Positions 42,929 to 52,081 are shown, counted from the first letter of the stretch. The stretch is DNA of 64,000 nucleotides from Brevibacillus sp042683565 (GCF_042683565.1 NZ_JBHUJW010000012.1:22784-86783); one strand, 5' to 3'. Numbers and translations are program-made. Notes: a model not told the origin generated them from the sequence alone.

Positions 42929-43858
42929 CTACTCACTGATTCGATTGCGCAAGATGCCGAGCCGCTCAACTTCCAGCTCGACGACATCGCCGGGAGCCAG
43001 CCAACCAAAGCGGTCTGCTCCCAGCTCCAGAATGCAGCCGGTCCCCACTGTCCCGGAACCGATGACGTCGCCGGGGTACAGCGGGCAATCGGCTGATGCC
43101 CGTGCGATCATTTCCGCGAACGTATAGTGCAAATCTTGCAAATTCCCCCGCGAATACTCTATGCCGTTGACTCTGGCGACCATTTGCAGATTGTGGCGGT
43201 CTCCGCGCTCTGTCGCGATCCGGGCGCTCTCCAGCTCATCCGGCGTCACCAGCCACGGCCCCATGGAGGTGGCAAAATCTTTGCCCTTTGCCGGCCCCAG
43301 CCCGACCTTGACTTCCTCCCGCTGAATGTCGCGCGCACTCCAGTCATTGAGGATGCAATAGCCCGCGATGTGTTCGCCAGCCCGCTCTACCGGAATGTCG
43401 ACGCCTCCTTTGCCGATGACGCAGGCGACCTCCAGCTCGTAGTCCAGCCAGCGGGTCGCTTTTGGCCTGCGGATGACCGCTTCCGGGCCGGTAAAGGCTG
43501 CCGCGTTGGAAAAGTAAAAGACCGGAAAATCATACCACTCCGGGACCATGGGAAGTCCGCGCTGGGCGCGGGCCGTTTTGACATGCGCCTCGAAAGCGTA
43601 AAAGTCGCGGAAGCTGCCGGGGCGCGGGAGAGGCGAACCCAGTTGGACGTCCTCCACCGACAAGCTCTGTTCGCGCCAGCTATTGCCCGCTGCCGCTTCC
43701 GCGAGCTTCGCGCTCCACACCTCCCACTCCCCGAGCAGCTCCGGCATCGTATCGGGAGCACCGGGAAGCAACTGGGCTGCCGCCACCACGCAGCCATCCT
43801 CGACCACTCCTGCCCTCCAGGCGTCCCCGGACGCTTTTCGATAGGAGACGAGCTTCAT
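42929..43858 (-). CDS. Fumarylacetoacetate hydrolase-family protein
   Basis: A 309-aa enzyme starting MKLVSYRKASGDAWRAGVVE, after AAGGAG. The FAH catalytic core (about 80-300) has VFYFSNAAAFTGPEAVI, TRWLDYELEVACVIGKGG (metal-binding acids) and NDWSARDIQ, plus KGKDFATSMGPWLVT. It probably cleaves fumarylacetoacetate to fumarate and acetoacetate. As first gene of the hmgA operon, it sits behind a long structured leader and a cre-overlapped promoter. Confidence 0.9.
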   Translation of the reverse strand: MKLVSYRKASGDAWRAGVVEDGCVVAAAQLLPGAPDTMPELLGEWEVWSAKLAEAAAGNSWREQSLSVEDVQLGSPLPRPGSFRDFYAFEAHVKTARAQRGLPMVPEWYDFPVFYFSNAAAFTGPEAVIRRPKATRWLDYELEVACVIGKGGVDIPVERAGEHIAGYCILNDWSARDIQREEVKVGLGPAKGKDFATSMGPWLVTPDELESARIATERGDRHNLQMVARVNGIEYSRGNLQDLHYTFAEMIARASADCPLYPGDVIGSGTVGTGCILELGADRFGWLAPGDVVELEVERLGILRNRISE

Positions 43859-43908
43859 GGAATCACTCCTTTTCCCACTCCAGACCTGCTGATTTGTAGA
43901 CGGCAAAA

Positions 43909-44005
43909 AGCCCAGCTCACCCCCAAGCCGATTCGGTTGCATGACAAAGAAAGGGTCTCCCCGTTGTCAAACGTTCCGAAACATGCGTCAGGCGCGAGCT
44001 GGGCT
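43909..44005 (-). promoter_or_regulatory. Structured leader with terminator-like hairpin before the homogentisate operon
   Basis: On the minus strand a perfect 10-bp stem (AGCCCAGCTC at 43996-44005, GAGCTGGGCT at 43909-43918) encloses 77 nt and is followed by TTTTT, about 45 nt before the FAH start codon. The loop can form nested hairpins (TGACA/TGTCA around GGG-GAGA-CCC) and alternative pairs (GCATG/CATGC, TTCGG/CCGAA). This looks like transcription attenuation, perhaps by an unknown ligand. I see no T-box, SAM, B12, glycine or lysine riboswitch consensus. Confidence 0.55.
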
Positions 44006-44104
44006 CTGTCAGCTATGTGAGAAAAATCTTGTGGACCTTCCCCCGCAAACAAACCAGCTGTCATAAAAATCGTTTCTGCTGTCTGGAATTCACTTCTTCT
44101 TTTC

Positions 44105-44133
44105 ATCATATCGAAACCGCTTACATTTTTCCA
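44105..44133 (-). promoter_or_regulatory. Promoter of the homogentisate operon overlapped by a cre-like site
   Basis: The minus strand shows TGGAAA, 17 nt, then TATGAT. The 16 nt at 44111-44126 read ATGTAAGCGGTTTCGA, close to the CcpA cre consensus (WTGNAANCGNWNNCW), and fill the spacer. Bound CcpA would block the polymerase, so glucose would repress tyrosine breakdown. The start site would be about 245 nt before the FAH ATG. Confidence 0.65.
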
Positions 44134-44188
44134 GAGGAAAATGCTCGATTTTTTCCTCGCGCATTTCCATCGCCGCGGCGGCGAACAT

Positions 44189-45085
44189 CTACCCGAAAAA
44201 CTTCTGTGCCAGCGTGCTCATATCCGCAGGCAAAGGCTCCGTGATCTCCATCGCGGCTCCGCTGCGCGGATGCACAAACGACAGGCGATGAGCGTGCAAG
44301 GCTTGTCTGCCGATCAACTCCCGGCTTCCTCCGTACAAGTCGTCTCCTGCCAGCGGATGTCCCAGACTGCTTAGATGGACGCGGATTTGGTGCGTCCGGC
44401 CCGTGCCGAGCACAAGCTCTACAAGGCTCATGCCGCAGCCGCGCGCAAGAACGCGAAAATGGGTAACCGCCGACTGCCCATCCGGGCGCACCTGCCGGGT
44501 TATGAACGAGCCTTCGGCAAGTCCGATTGGCGCATCGATCGTCCCTTCATCCGGCTGAACGTCGCCTTCCGCGATTGCCTGATAGGTGCGATGCAGCGTG
44601 CGTTCCTGCTGCATCCGGCTGAACTGCTCGTGCGCCCACTGGTTTTTGGCGACGATCAATAGCCCGGACGTGTCCTTGTCCAGCCTGTTCACGGCGCGAA
44701 ACCGCCGGTGCTCGCCTCGCTTCTGCCAGTAAGCGATGACGCCGTTTGCCAGCGTTCCCCCCGCGTGATTGCCTGTCGGGTGCACGACCAGTCCGGCCGG
44801 CTTGGCAATCACCATCAAATCGTCGTCTTCATAGCGGATGGCGAGCGGCATTTCCTCGGGCGCCACCGACTCCTCCTCATCCTCCCTGACCATCACTGCG
44901 ATTTCGTCTCCGGGCTGCAAAATTTCGTTGACGAACACGTGCTGCCCGTTGCGGGTGATGAGTCCTTTGAACTTGGCCCGAATCAGCAGTCTGCGGGATA
45001 CCCCGAAGCGCTTTTGCAGCACCTCCCGGACCGTCTGCCCGGCATCGGCGTCCTCTGCCGTAAATCGTATCAGTTCTTCCAGCAT
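44189..45085 (-). CDS. RluA-family rRNA/tRNA pseudouridine synthase
   Basis: A 298-aa enzyme with an N-terminal S4 RNA-binding domain (about 1-65) and the RluA catalytic core. The catalytic aspartate is in RAVNRLDKDTSGLLIVAK (about residue 134-ish region), with GRTHQIRVHLSSLGHPLAGD near 225-245. It converts specific uridines to pseudouridine in rRNA or tRNA. Several paralogues are normal in Bacillota, so the target is not assigned. Confidence 0.92.
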   Translation of the reverse strand: MLEELIRFTAEDADAGQTVREVLQKRFGVSRRLLIRAKFKGLITRNGQHVFVNEILQPGDEIAVMVREDEEESVAPEEMPLAIRYEDDDLMVIAKPAGLVVHPTGNHAGGTLANGVIAYWQKRGEHRRFRAVNRLDKDTSGLLIVAKNQWAHEQFSRMQQERTLHRTYQAIAEGDVQPDEGTIDAPIGLAEGSFITRQVRPDGQSAVTHFRVLARGCGMSLVELVLGTGRTHQIRVHLSSLGHPLAGDDLYGGSRELIGRQALHAHRLSFVHPRSGAAMEITEPLPADMSTLAQKFFG

Positions 45086-45194
45086 GTTGTCTCTCCTTTA
45101 GGTCTTCCCTGTTGACAGTATACCAAAAAGAACAAAACCCGTCCGCAGCGCGAAAGGTTTTCCGACACGCATGGGTCCGGCGCTTTCCAGGACG

Positions 45195-45224
45195 CAAAAA
45201 AAGCCGGGACACTGCACCCGACCT
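45195..45224 (-). terminator. Terminator of the TetR/MBL operon
   Basis: The minus strand shows TCGGG and CCCGG around a short loop, then seven T residues, about 75 nt beyond the MBL stop codon. Confidence 0.55.
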
Positions 45225-45298
45225 GCGTAAATTGTGCCAATGATTTGAATAAAATGGCGGTAATAGCCGAGACCTGCTCCAATGGTGAATAGCTCATT

Positions 45299-46000
45299 CT
45301 ACTGTTTCCACACGCTGTCCGGAATGGCATACGCTGCAGCTGTCCTCTCCAAATACGCGTCCAGCTGCTCGGCCGGATTTTTCACCGGCTTCCCGTGGCA
45401 TATCTCCAGATGGACGGGGCGCAGCTCGCGCAGGATCAGGCTGCTTTTCACTGCTTCGGTCATGTCGGCTGTAAACATGGGCATTGGGCGGTGCAGCTTG
45501 CCGCCTTTCGACGTGAACAAGTCGCCCGCGAGCAGCACCCGGTCTTCTTCATGGTAGTAGACGACGTGCCCCGGAGCGTGGCCGGGCGTATGATAAGGCA
45601 CAAGCCCGCCGATCGTTTCCAGCCTGCCTTCATCCGCCTCCCGCAGCGGTTGGACGACGCCAGGCATAACGGTAACCTCCGCCTTTTTGCGGCGCGGATA
45701 AGGCAGCTTCCCTTCCATATAGGGGATTTCGTCTGCGTGGACGTACACAGGGACCTTTCTTGCCTGCAGAATGCGCTTCACCGCGCCGACGTGATCGGAG
45801 TGACCGTGCGTCAGCAAAATTTGCTTGAGCGGCCCGGCATTCAATTGGTCGAGAAATGACAAGATGCCTTTTGCCATGAACGGCATGCCAGCGTCGATCA
45901 AGGTAACGCCGTCCGGTTCGACCACGACCCAGACGCGAAACGGAATGACCAGCCACGTCGAGAGGCTCCAGACGCTTTGAGAAATTTGCTCGACTTTCAT
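45299..46000 (-). CDS. Metallo-beta-lactamase-fold hydrolase
   Basis: A 233-aa enzyme with the HxHxDH motif (LTHGHSDHVGAV, about residues 59-70), a later HTPGHAPGHVV and the metal-bridging aspartate in LLAGDLF. It belongs to the broad glyoxalase II-like MBL group; the substrate is unknown. Its ATG overlaps the TGA of the TetR gene (4 nt), so it is translationally coupled to its likely repressor. Confidence 0.87.
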   Translation of the reverse strand: MKVEQISQSVWSLSTWLVIPFRVWVVVEPDGVTLIDAGMPFMAKGILSFLDQLNAGPLKQILLTHGHSDHVGAVKRILQARKVPVYVHADEIPYMEGKLPYPRRKKAEVTVMPGVVQPLREADEGRLETIGGLVPYHTPGHAPGHVVYYHEEDRVLLAGDLFTSKGGKLHRPMPMFTADMTEAVKSSLILRELRPVHLEICHGKPVKNPAEQLDAYLERTAAAYAIPDSVWKQ

Positions 46001-46641
46001 CCTTCCCTCACACCTCTTTCTATCGTTTGTTTGCAGCCGGCCATCACGACCTCCACCCCCAGATCGAAGGTCGGAGCCAGCCTTTCCAGGAGCTGTTCCA
46101 GCGACTCTTCTGAATGCGTATACGTCCCGACGATCCCGTGCAGCATGTAAAAATAGATGCGGGCGTGGGCCAGCGCCAGATCTTCTCCTGCTGGCTGCGG
46201 CAAGCATTGCAGCAGAGCCTTTTGCAGGAGATCAAACAGCTTCGTCCGCAGCTGCTGCAGCTCGGCTGTCGGTTCGGCCTGCACGTCGATGCGAGACGCC
46301 TTCACCATGAAAAATACGGTGTACATGGTGCGATGACGCAAGCAAAATTCGATAAACAGCCGGCTGACCAATTTCAATCTCGCTTCAGGCAACAACTGCG
46401 GGTCTGCGATCACGTCCTCCATCTGCTGGCGCAACGATTGCAGCGGCCCGATAGACAGTTGGTGCAGCAGTGCTTCCTTGTCTTGGAAGTAAATGTAGAG
46501 CGTCGTATGAGAGCAGCCGGCCGCCTTGGCGATCTCCCGGATGGATACGGCGTCAAAGCCTTTTTCGGAAAACATCCGGGCAGCTGCGGCCAATATCGCT
46601 TTTTTGGTTTCCTCAGAACGCAATTCCTGTCTGCTTGCCAT
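45997..46641 (-). CDS. TetR-family regulator
   Basis: A 214-aa regulator with an N-terminal HTH (RSEETKKAILAAAARMFSEK then CSHTTLYIYFQDKEALLHQ, about 8-55) and a C-terminal ligand domain. The ATG at 46641 follows AAGGAG. Twin palindromes overlap its own promoter, so it most likely represses itself and the coupled MBL hydrolase gene. The inducer is unknown. Confidence 0.92.
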   Translation of the reverse strand: MASRQELRSEETKKAILAAAARMFSEKGFDAVSIREIAKAAGCSHTTLYIYFQDKEALLHQLSIGPLQSLRQQMEDVIADPQLLPEARLKLVSRLFIEFCLRHRTMYTVFFMVKASRIDVQAEPTAELQQLRTKLFDLLQKALLQCLPQPAGEDLALAHARIYFYMLHGIVGTYTHSEESLEQLLERLAPTFDLGVEVVMAGCKQTIERGVREG

Positions 46642-46694
46642 GATGTGGACACTCCTTACTGCATGAGTTGAACTTTTTCCTAACCAGAGGAAAC

Positions 46695-46737
46695 TAACCA
46701 TTGGTAATAACATAACCACTGGTTATAAAATAGTCAA
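46695..46737 (-). promoter_or_regulatory. TetR operon promoter with two overlapping operators
   Basis: The minus strand has TTGACT (46732-46737), 17 nt, TATGTT (46709-46714). Two copies of a TAACCA-N-TGGTTA palindrome lie on it: one perfect (46712-46726) between -35 and -10 and one with a single mismatch (46695-46707) just past the -10. Their centres are 18 bp apart, fitting cooperative binding of TetR dimers. A further TAACCA half site is at 46681. Confidence 0.75.
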
Positions 46738-46784
46738 TACCCGTTCTTTAAGCCGACATAATATGGGCCTGCGACCTGTTCACG

Positions 46785-46823
46785 TAAAAAAATCCCTCCG
46801 TCGTCCGCAGACGAGAGAGGGAT
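46785..46823 (-). terminator. Terminator of tpx
   Basis: The minus strand shows AATCCCTC and GAGGGATT, an 8-bp stem whose loop also folds, followed by a run of T. Confidence 0.8.
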
Positions 46824-46853
46824 TCGGTCTTTCGCTATTTGACTGCTTCCCGC

Positions 46854-47375
46854 TTACTTCGCAGCTTTTGCAGCCTCGATCGCAGCTTCGTAGTTTGGAT
46901 GCTCGCCAGCAGCCGGTACGTACTCGACATACACGACTTTGTCGTTGGAATCGATGACGAATACAGCGCGGGACAGCAGGCGGAATTCTTTGATGGCTAC
47001 GCCGTATGCAGTACCAAAGGACAGGTCTTTGTGGTCAGACAAGGTTTTCACTTTGTCGATGCCAGCAGCTCCGCACCAGCGGTTTTGCGCGAAAGGCAGG
47101 TCAACGGAGATCGTCAGGACAGTGACGCCGTCCAGTTTCGCCGCTTCCTCGTTGAAACGGCGAGTTTGCGCATCGCAAACGCCCGTGTCAATGGACGGAA
47201 TGACGGAGATGATGCGTACCGTTCCTTTGGAATCAGCCAGCGTTACAGGGCTCAGGTCGCCGCCTACTACCGTGAAGTCAGGAGCCTTGTCGCCCACTTT
47301 GATTTCCGGACCCAGCAAAGTGACAGGGCCACCTTTGAATACGAATGCGCCTTGGCGCTCTACAGCAGTTGTCAT
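46854..47375 (-). CDS. tpx: Thiol peroxidase (atypical 2-Cys peroxiredoxin)
   Basis: A 173-aa peroxiredoxin with peroxidatic Cys67 (SIDTGVCDAQTRRF) and resolving Cys101 (FAQNRWCGA). It reduces hydrogen peroxide and organic peroxides with electrons from thioredoxin. The ATG at 47375 follows GAGGAGG, and length and both cysteines are as usual. It is a single-gene unit with its own terminator. Confidence 0.95.
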   Translation of the reverse strand: MTTAVERQGAFVFKGGPVTLLGPEIKVGDKAPDFTVVGGDLSPVTLADSKGTVRIISVIPSIDTGVCDAQTRRFNEEAAKLDGVTVLTISVDLPFAQNRWCGAAGIDKVKTLSDHKDLSFGTAYGVAIKEFRLLSRAVFVIDSNDKVVYVEYVPAAGEHPNYEAAIEAAKAAK

Positions 47376-47461
47376 GATTTCTTCCTCCTCACCAATCATT
47401 CATATGTACCTTCTCATCATACCCTATCAGCCGCTTTTTTTCACTATGCCAATAGTAGAAA

Positions 47462-47995
47462 TTACAGATTCAGTTGCACTTTTCCCGAGGGAGCCGACTC
47501 TACCATCTCGATGCTCTTCACTTCATGCTCGTACTCCCAGTTTGTTTTCTCGTTGAGCTCGTGGCAGCGCATCAAGGCGTGGTAGAGCGCGAAGACGAAG
47601 TGGACGTTTTTTAATTCGTAGCGACTGGCGAGTGTCTTGGGCAGGGCCGTGTTGATGATGTGGATCTGGTAGGTCGCTTTTTTCGCCTTTTGCTTGACCG
47701 GGACGATGTAGCCCATCCGTTTCAGGACGAAGCCGTAGTCAAACTGTCCCGCGTCGTCAAAGTCAAAGGTTTCGTCCGATGTGGCCAAATACTCCAGCAA
47801 AGTGCCCAAATCAAGCAGGTCGCAGCCAGCAGGCTTGGGCATGGACAGAACAGAGCCGTCACTGTTTACAAAGTAAATATGGTCGCGGTAATGAAAAATC
47901 AACTCATCCTTTGGCACTTCATCCGGGAACATCCAATGACTGGATGGAATCAACAGGCGCCACACCCGGGCAGGAGCCTCATTCAGCAATTCCAT
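47462..47995 (-). CDS. Hypothetical protein
   Basis: A 177-aa soluble protein starting MELLNEAPARVWRLLIPSSH, after AAAGGAGG. It mixes strands and helices (ELIFHYRDHIYFVNSDGSVL; YELKNVHFVFALYHALMRCH). No family is recognised. It lies about 50 bp downstream of the gamma-glutamylcyclotransferase-fold gene, so the two may be cotranscribed. Confidence 0.7.
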   Translation of the reverse strand: MELLNEAPARVWRLLIPSSHWMFPDEVPKDELIFHYRDHIYFVNSDGSVLSMPKPAGCDLLDLGTLLEYLATSDETFDFDDAGQFDYGFVLKRMGYIVPVKQKAKKATYQIHIINTALPKTLASRYELKNVHFVFALYHALMRCHELNEKTNWEYEHEVKSIEMVESAPSGKVQLNL

Positions 47996-48043
47996 GGCAG
48001 GGTCCCTCCTTTTCCCTACCAGTTTTGGCAAAAGCATCGTCCG

Positions 48044-48475
48044 CTATTCAGCCCGCTCCCCTAGCATATAGCTGCGCCAGTCGCCATCCGCTACACGAAT
48101 CCCCTGCCGTCTGACGTAAGCCTCGTCCAGATAGCGGTAGACGTAGGCCCTCACCACTTCCCCCGTTCCGGACTGCACTGCCTGTACCTCTATGCGGTCG
48201 TATTCGTTGCGCGGGTCGTTCGGTCCAAAGTAGGTCTCCAGCTTGTCCAGTCCGGCGAGCGCTTTCTCGTATGCGTCGGGAGCGAAATACAGGAGTGCGC
48301 CGACGACCTCATCTTCCCCTGCCAGCAAACCCGGATACCCTTGCGGCAGATGATAGATTTCCCCTCTGATCTTGGCAGGAACGGCTTGATGGGCGTACGG
48401 CTTTACATACCATTCATGGTTTTGAAATCCTTGCAGGAGCGTTCCGTACACAAATACGGGCAGCGGCTGTCTCAC
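48044..48475 (-). CDS. Gamma-glutamylcyclotransferase-fold protein
   Basis: A 143-aa protein with the GGCT/AIG2-like fold: substrate-binding VFVYGTLLQGFQNHEWY (about 7-23) and the probable catalytic glutamate in ALAGLDKLETYFG (about residue 78). The family releases 5-oxoproline from gamma-glutamyl or related compounds. The GTG at 48475 sits 8 nt after GGAGGG. It is divergent from pyruvate carboxylase. Confidence 0.88.
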   Translation of the reverse strand: MRQPLPVFVYGTLLQGFQNHEWYVKPYAHQAVPAKIRGEIYHLPQGYPGLLAGEDEVVGALLYFAPDAYEKALAGLDKLETYFGPNDPRNEYDRIEVQAVQSGTGEVVRAYVYRYLDEAYVRRQGIRVADGDWRSYMLGERAE

Positions 48476-48540
48476 AAATGATCCCTCCGTTTTTGAATAG
48501 ACACGACTGGCTGTCAGGAAAAAAGTCTGTTTTGTGTAAC

Positions 48541-48569
48541 TTGGATTTTGTATATTGTAATTATATATA
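48541..48569 (+). promoter_or_regulatory. Candidate promoter of pyruvate carboxylase
   Basis: TTGGAT and TATATA are separated by 17 nt, about 65 nt before the ATG, in a strongly AT-rich stretch between divergent genes. Several -10-like hexamers overlap here, so the exact one is uncertain. Confidence 0.4.
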
Positions 48570-48634
48570 TTTTTCTCAATTGTATCGAACAAGCTTTTTC
48601 ATCGTGTCTACATGGATAAAAGGGGAGAGAAACC

Positions 48635-51600
48635 ATGCAAAAGAGAAAGATCAACCGATTACTGGTGGCGAACCGGGGAGAGATTGCGATCCGTATTTTC
48701 CGTGCCGCTACCGAGCTTGGAATCCGCACCGTGGCGATTTACTCGGAGCAGGACAACGTCTCGATTCACCGGTTCAAGGCGGACGAGTCCTACCTCGTCG
48801 GTGCCGGCAAAGGCCCGATTGAAGCCTATCTGGACATCGAAAGCATCATCGAGATCGCCAAACGCAACGATATCGACGCAATTCACCCCGGCTACGGCTT
48901 CCTCGCCGAAAATGCCGAATTCGCGAAACGCTGCCAGGAAGAAGGAATCATCTTCATCGGTCCCTCCCCTGAACTGATTGAGAAGTTCGGCGACAAGGTC
49001 GAGGCGAGACGACTGGCGATCGAGGCGAACATCCCCGTCATTCCCGGGACGCCGGAGCCGATCGAGTCGCTGCAGGAAGCGCTGCTGTTTGCAAAAGAAT
49101 ACGGCTACCCGATCATCATCAAAGGGGTATCCGGAGGCGGCGGGCGCGGCATGCGCATCGTGCGCAGCCAGGACGAACTGCAGGATGCGCTCGATCGGGC
49201 ACGCTCCGAAGCCCGTTCCTCGTTTGGAAACGCAAAAGTGTATCTGGAGCGTTACCTGGAGCAGCCCAAGCATATCGAGGTGCAAATTTTGGGCGACAAC
49301 CACGGCAACATTGTCCACCTCTACGAGCGCGACTGCTCCGTACAGCGCCGCCATCAAAAAGTGGTGGAAGTAGCCCCCAGCCAATCGCTTGACGACGCGC
49401 TGCGCCGCGAAATTTGCCAGGCGGCACTGACCTTGATGCAAAAGGCCGGCTATTCCAACGCGGGCACCGTGGAGTTTTTGCTCACGCCGGACAAACGCTT
49501 TTATTTCATTGAAGTCAACCCGCGCATTCAGGTCGAGCATACCATTACCGAGCTGATCACGGGAATCGATATCGTCCAGGCACAAATCCGCATCGCCGAA
49601 GGACATGCCCTCTCCGACGCGGAAATCGGCATCGCCTCGCAGGATGCCGTCACGATGAACGGTTACGCCATCCAGTGCCGCGTGACGACGGAGGACCCGG
49701 AAAACAACTTCCTGCCGGACGCGGGACGTCTTCTGGCATGGCGCTCCGGCGGCGGCTTCGGCGTCCGTCTCGACGGCGGCAACGGCTACCCGGGCGCGAT
49801 CATTACCCCGTTCTACGATTCGCTGCTGGTCAAAATCTCGACCTACGGCGCCAGCTTCGATCAGGCAGCACGCAAAATGCTGCGGACCTTGCGGGAATTC
49901 CGGATTCGCGGCGTGAAGACGAACTTGCCGTTTCTGGAAAACGTCGTCACCCATCCTGACTTTTTGAGCGGCAACTACGACACTTCCTTTATTGATACGA
50001 AGCCCGAACTGTTCAGTTTCCCCGGCAGACAGGACCGCGGGACGAAGCTCTTGTCCTACATCGGCAATACCATCGTGAACGGACATCCGGGCCTCGGCAA
50101 GCCGGAGAAAAAGCCGCACTTCGACTCTCCGCGCATCCCGCGCACGCCGTTCAGCCAGCCTTATCCGGACGGCACGAAGCAGATTCTCGAACGCGAAGGC
50201 GCCGACGGGCTGGTCAAGTGGATTCAGCAGCAAAAGCAGGTACTCATCACGGACACGACGTTCCGCGATGCACACCAGTCGCTGTTTGCGACCCGCGTCC
50301 GCACGTACGACCTCGCCTCGGTGGCGGAAGCGACAGGCAAGCTGGGCGCAGGGCTTTTCTCCCTGGAAATGTGGGGCGGTGCAACGTTCGACACCAGCAT
50401 GCGCTTCTTGCAGGAGTCGCCGTGGGAGCGGCTGCAAATCTTGCGCCAGCGCATCCCGAACATTTTGTTCCAGATGCTGCTGCGTGGGGCGAACGCCGTC
50501 GGCTACACGAACTATCCGGACAACGTCATCCAGTCGTTTGTCAAGGCAGCGGCGGAAAACGGCATTGATGTCTTCCGCATCTTCGACAGCCTGAACTGGC
50601 TGCCGGGCATGCAGACCGCCATCAACGCGGTGCGCGAGACGGGCAAAATCGCCGAGGCTTCCATCTGCTACACGGGAGACATTCTCGATCCGACGAAAAC
50701 GAAATACACCTTGTCCTACTACGTCGATCTGGCGAAACAGCTGGAAAAGGCCGGTGCGCACATCCTCGCGATCAAGGACATGGCCGGCCTCCTGAAGCCG
50801 TACGCCGCCTACGAGCTGGTCCGCGCACTCAAGCAGGAGATCGGCATCCCGATTCACCTGCATACGCACGACACTTCCGGCAACGGCTCCGCGATGCTGC
50901 TCAAGGCCATCGAAGCAGGTGCAGACATCGTGGACGCCTGCGTCAGCTCGATGTCCGGCCTGACCTCGCAGCCAAGCCTGAACGGCCTGATCGCCAGCCT
51001 CGCTCACACTGAGCGCGACAGCCAGCTGTCCCTCGACGCGTTCAACAAGCTGGCGGATTACTGGGAGGACGTCCGCCCTTACTACCAAGGCTTCGAGAGC
51101 GGGATGAAAGCGAGCAACACCGAAGTATACGTGCACGAGATGCCGGGCGGCCAGTACACCAACCTCGAGCAGCAGGCCAAAGCCGTCGGGCTGGAAGGCC
51201 GCTGGGAGGAAGTCAAGCGCATGTATGCGGTTGTGAACCAGATGTGCGGCGACATCGTAAAAGTGACGCCTTCCTCGAAGGTTGTCGGAGATATGGCGCT
51301 GTTCATGGTGCAAAACAACCTCACCGAAGAAAACATCTGGGAAAAAGGAGCGCGTCTCGACTTCCCGGATTCCGTCATTCAGTTCTTCCAGGGCTTTCTG
51401 GGGCAACCGCCGGGAGGCTTCCCGAAAAAGCTGCAGGAGCTTGTGCTCAAGGGCTGCGACGCCTTTACCGCTCGCCCGGGCGAGCTGCTCGCCCCGGTCA
51501 ACTTCGCACAGGTGGCGGCGGAGCTGGAAGAGAAAATCGGACGCGAGCCGAGCGAGCTTGATGTCCTCTCTTACATCATGTATCCGCAGGTGTTTTTGCA

Positions 51601-52081
51601 GTTCGACCAGCGCATGAAGGAGTACGGCGACCTGTCCGTATTGAACACTCCTACCTTCTTCTACGGGCTGCGTCCGGGAGAGGAGACGGCGATCACCATC
51701 GAACGCGGCAAAACGCTCATCATCAAGCTCGTCGCAGTCGGGGAGCTGCACCCGGACGGACGGCGCATCATTTACTTCGAGCTGAACGGACAGCCGCGGG
51801 AAATTTTCGTGCACGATCAGTCGGCGGTCATCAGCGAAAAGGCAAGACGCAAGGCCGATCCGCAAAACCAGGCGCATCTGGGCGCTTCCATGCCCGGAAA
51901 AGTGCTGAAGGTGCTTGTCTCCGAGGGCGACAAGGTGCGCAAAGGAGAGCACCTCTTGGTCAGCGAGGCCATGAAAATGGAAACGACCATCCAGGCTCCG
52001 GCAGACGGCAAGATCAAGACCGTATTCGTCAAGGCAGGAGAAGCGATCGAGACTGGCGATCTGCTCATTGAAATGGAATAA
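48635..52081 (+). CDS. pyc: Pyruvate carboxylase
   Basis: A 1148-aa enzyme, full length. Domains: biotin carboxylase (about 5-460, with VSGGGGRGMRIV and EVNPRIQVEHTITE), carboxyltransferase (about 530-810, with TDTTFRDAHQSLFATRVRT and EMWGGATFD), PC tetramerisation region, and C-terminal biotinyl domain with the biotin attachment lysine about K1114 (SEAMKMETTI). It makes oxaloacetate from pyruvate and bicarbonate to refill the TCA cycle. It starts after GGGGAGAG. Confidence 0.97.
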   Translation: MQKRKINRLLVANRGEIAIRIFRAATELGIRTVAIYSEQDNVSIHRFKADESYLVGAGKGPIEAYLDIESIIEIAKRNDIDAIHPGYGFLAENAEFAKRCQEEGIIFIGPSPELIEKFGDKVEARRLAIEANIPVIPGTPEPIESLQEALLFAKEYGYPIIIKGVSGGGGRGMRIVRSQDELQDALDRARSEARSSFGNAKVYLERYLEQPKHIEVQILGDNHGNIVHLYERDCSVQRRHQKVVEVAPSQSLDDALRREICQAALTLMQKAGYSNAGTVEFLLTPDKRFYFIEVNPRIQVEHTITELITGIDIVQAQIRIAEGHALSDAEIGIASQDAVTMNGYAIQCRVTTEDPENNFLPDAGRLLAWRSGGGFGVRLDGGNGYPGAIITPFYDSLLVKISTYGASFDQAARKMLRTLREFRIRGVKTNLPFLENVVTHPDFLSGNYDTSFIDTKPELFSFPGRQDRGTKLLSYIGNTIVNGHPGLGKPEKKPHFDSPRIPRTPFSQPYPDGTKQILEREGADGLVKWIQQQKQVLITDTTFRDAHQSLFATRVRTYDLASVAEATGKLGAGLFSLEMWGGATFDTSMRFLQESPWERLQILRQRIPNILFQMLLRGANAVGYTNYPDNVIQSFVKAAAENGIDVFRIFDSLNWLPGMQTAINAVRETGKIAEASICYTGDILDPTKTKYTLSYYVDLAKQLEKAGAHILAIKDMAGLLKPYAAYELVRALKQEIGIPIHLHTHDTSGNGSAMLLKAIEAGADIVDACVSSMSGLTSQPSLNGLIASLAHTERDSQLSLDAFNKLADYWEDVRPYYQGFESGMKASNTEVYVHEMPGGQYTNLEQQAKAVGLEGRWEEVKRMYAVVNQMCGDIVKVTPSSKVVGDMALFMVQNNLTEENIWEKGARLDFPDSVIQFFQGFLGQPPGGFPKKLQELVLKGCDAFTARPGELLAPVNFAQVAAELEEKIGREPSELDVLSYIMYPQVFLQFDQRMKEYGDLSVLNTPTFFYGLRPGEETAITIERGKTLIIKLVAVGELHPDGRRIIYFELNGQPREIFVHDQSAVISEKARRKADPQNQAHLGASMPGKVLKVLVSEGDKVRKGEHLLVSEAMKMETTIQAPADGKIKTVFVKAGEAIETGDLLIEME

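Noticed and set aside
43909..44104. T-box, SAM or glycine riboswitch in the homogentisate leader
   Set aside because: None of the diagnostic conserved motifs is present; only the terminator-like architecture is supported.
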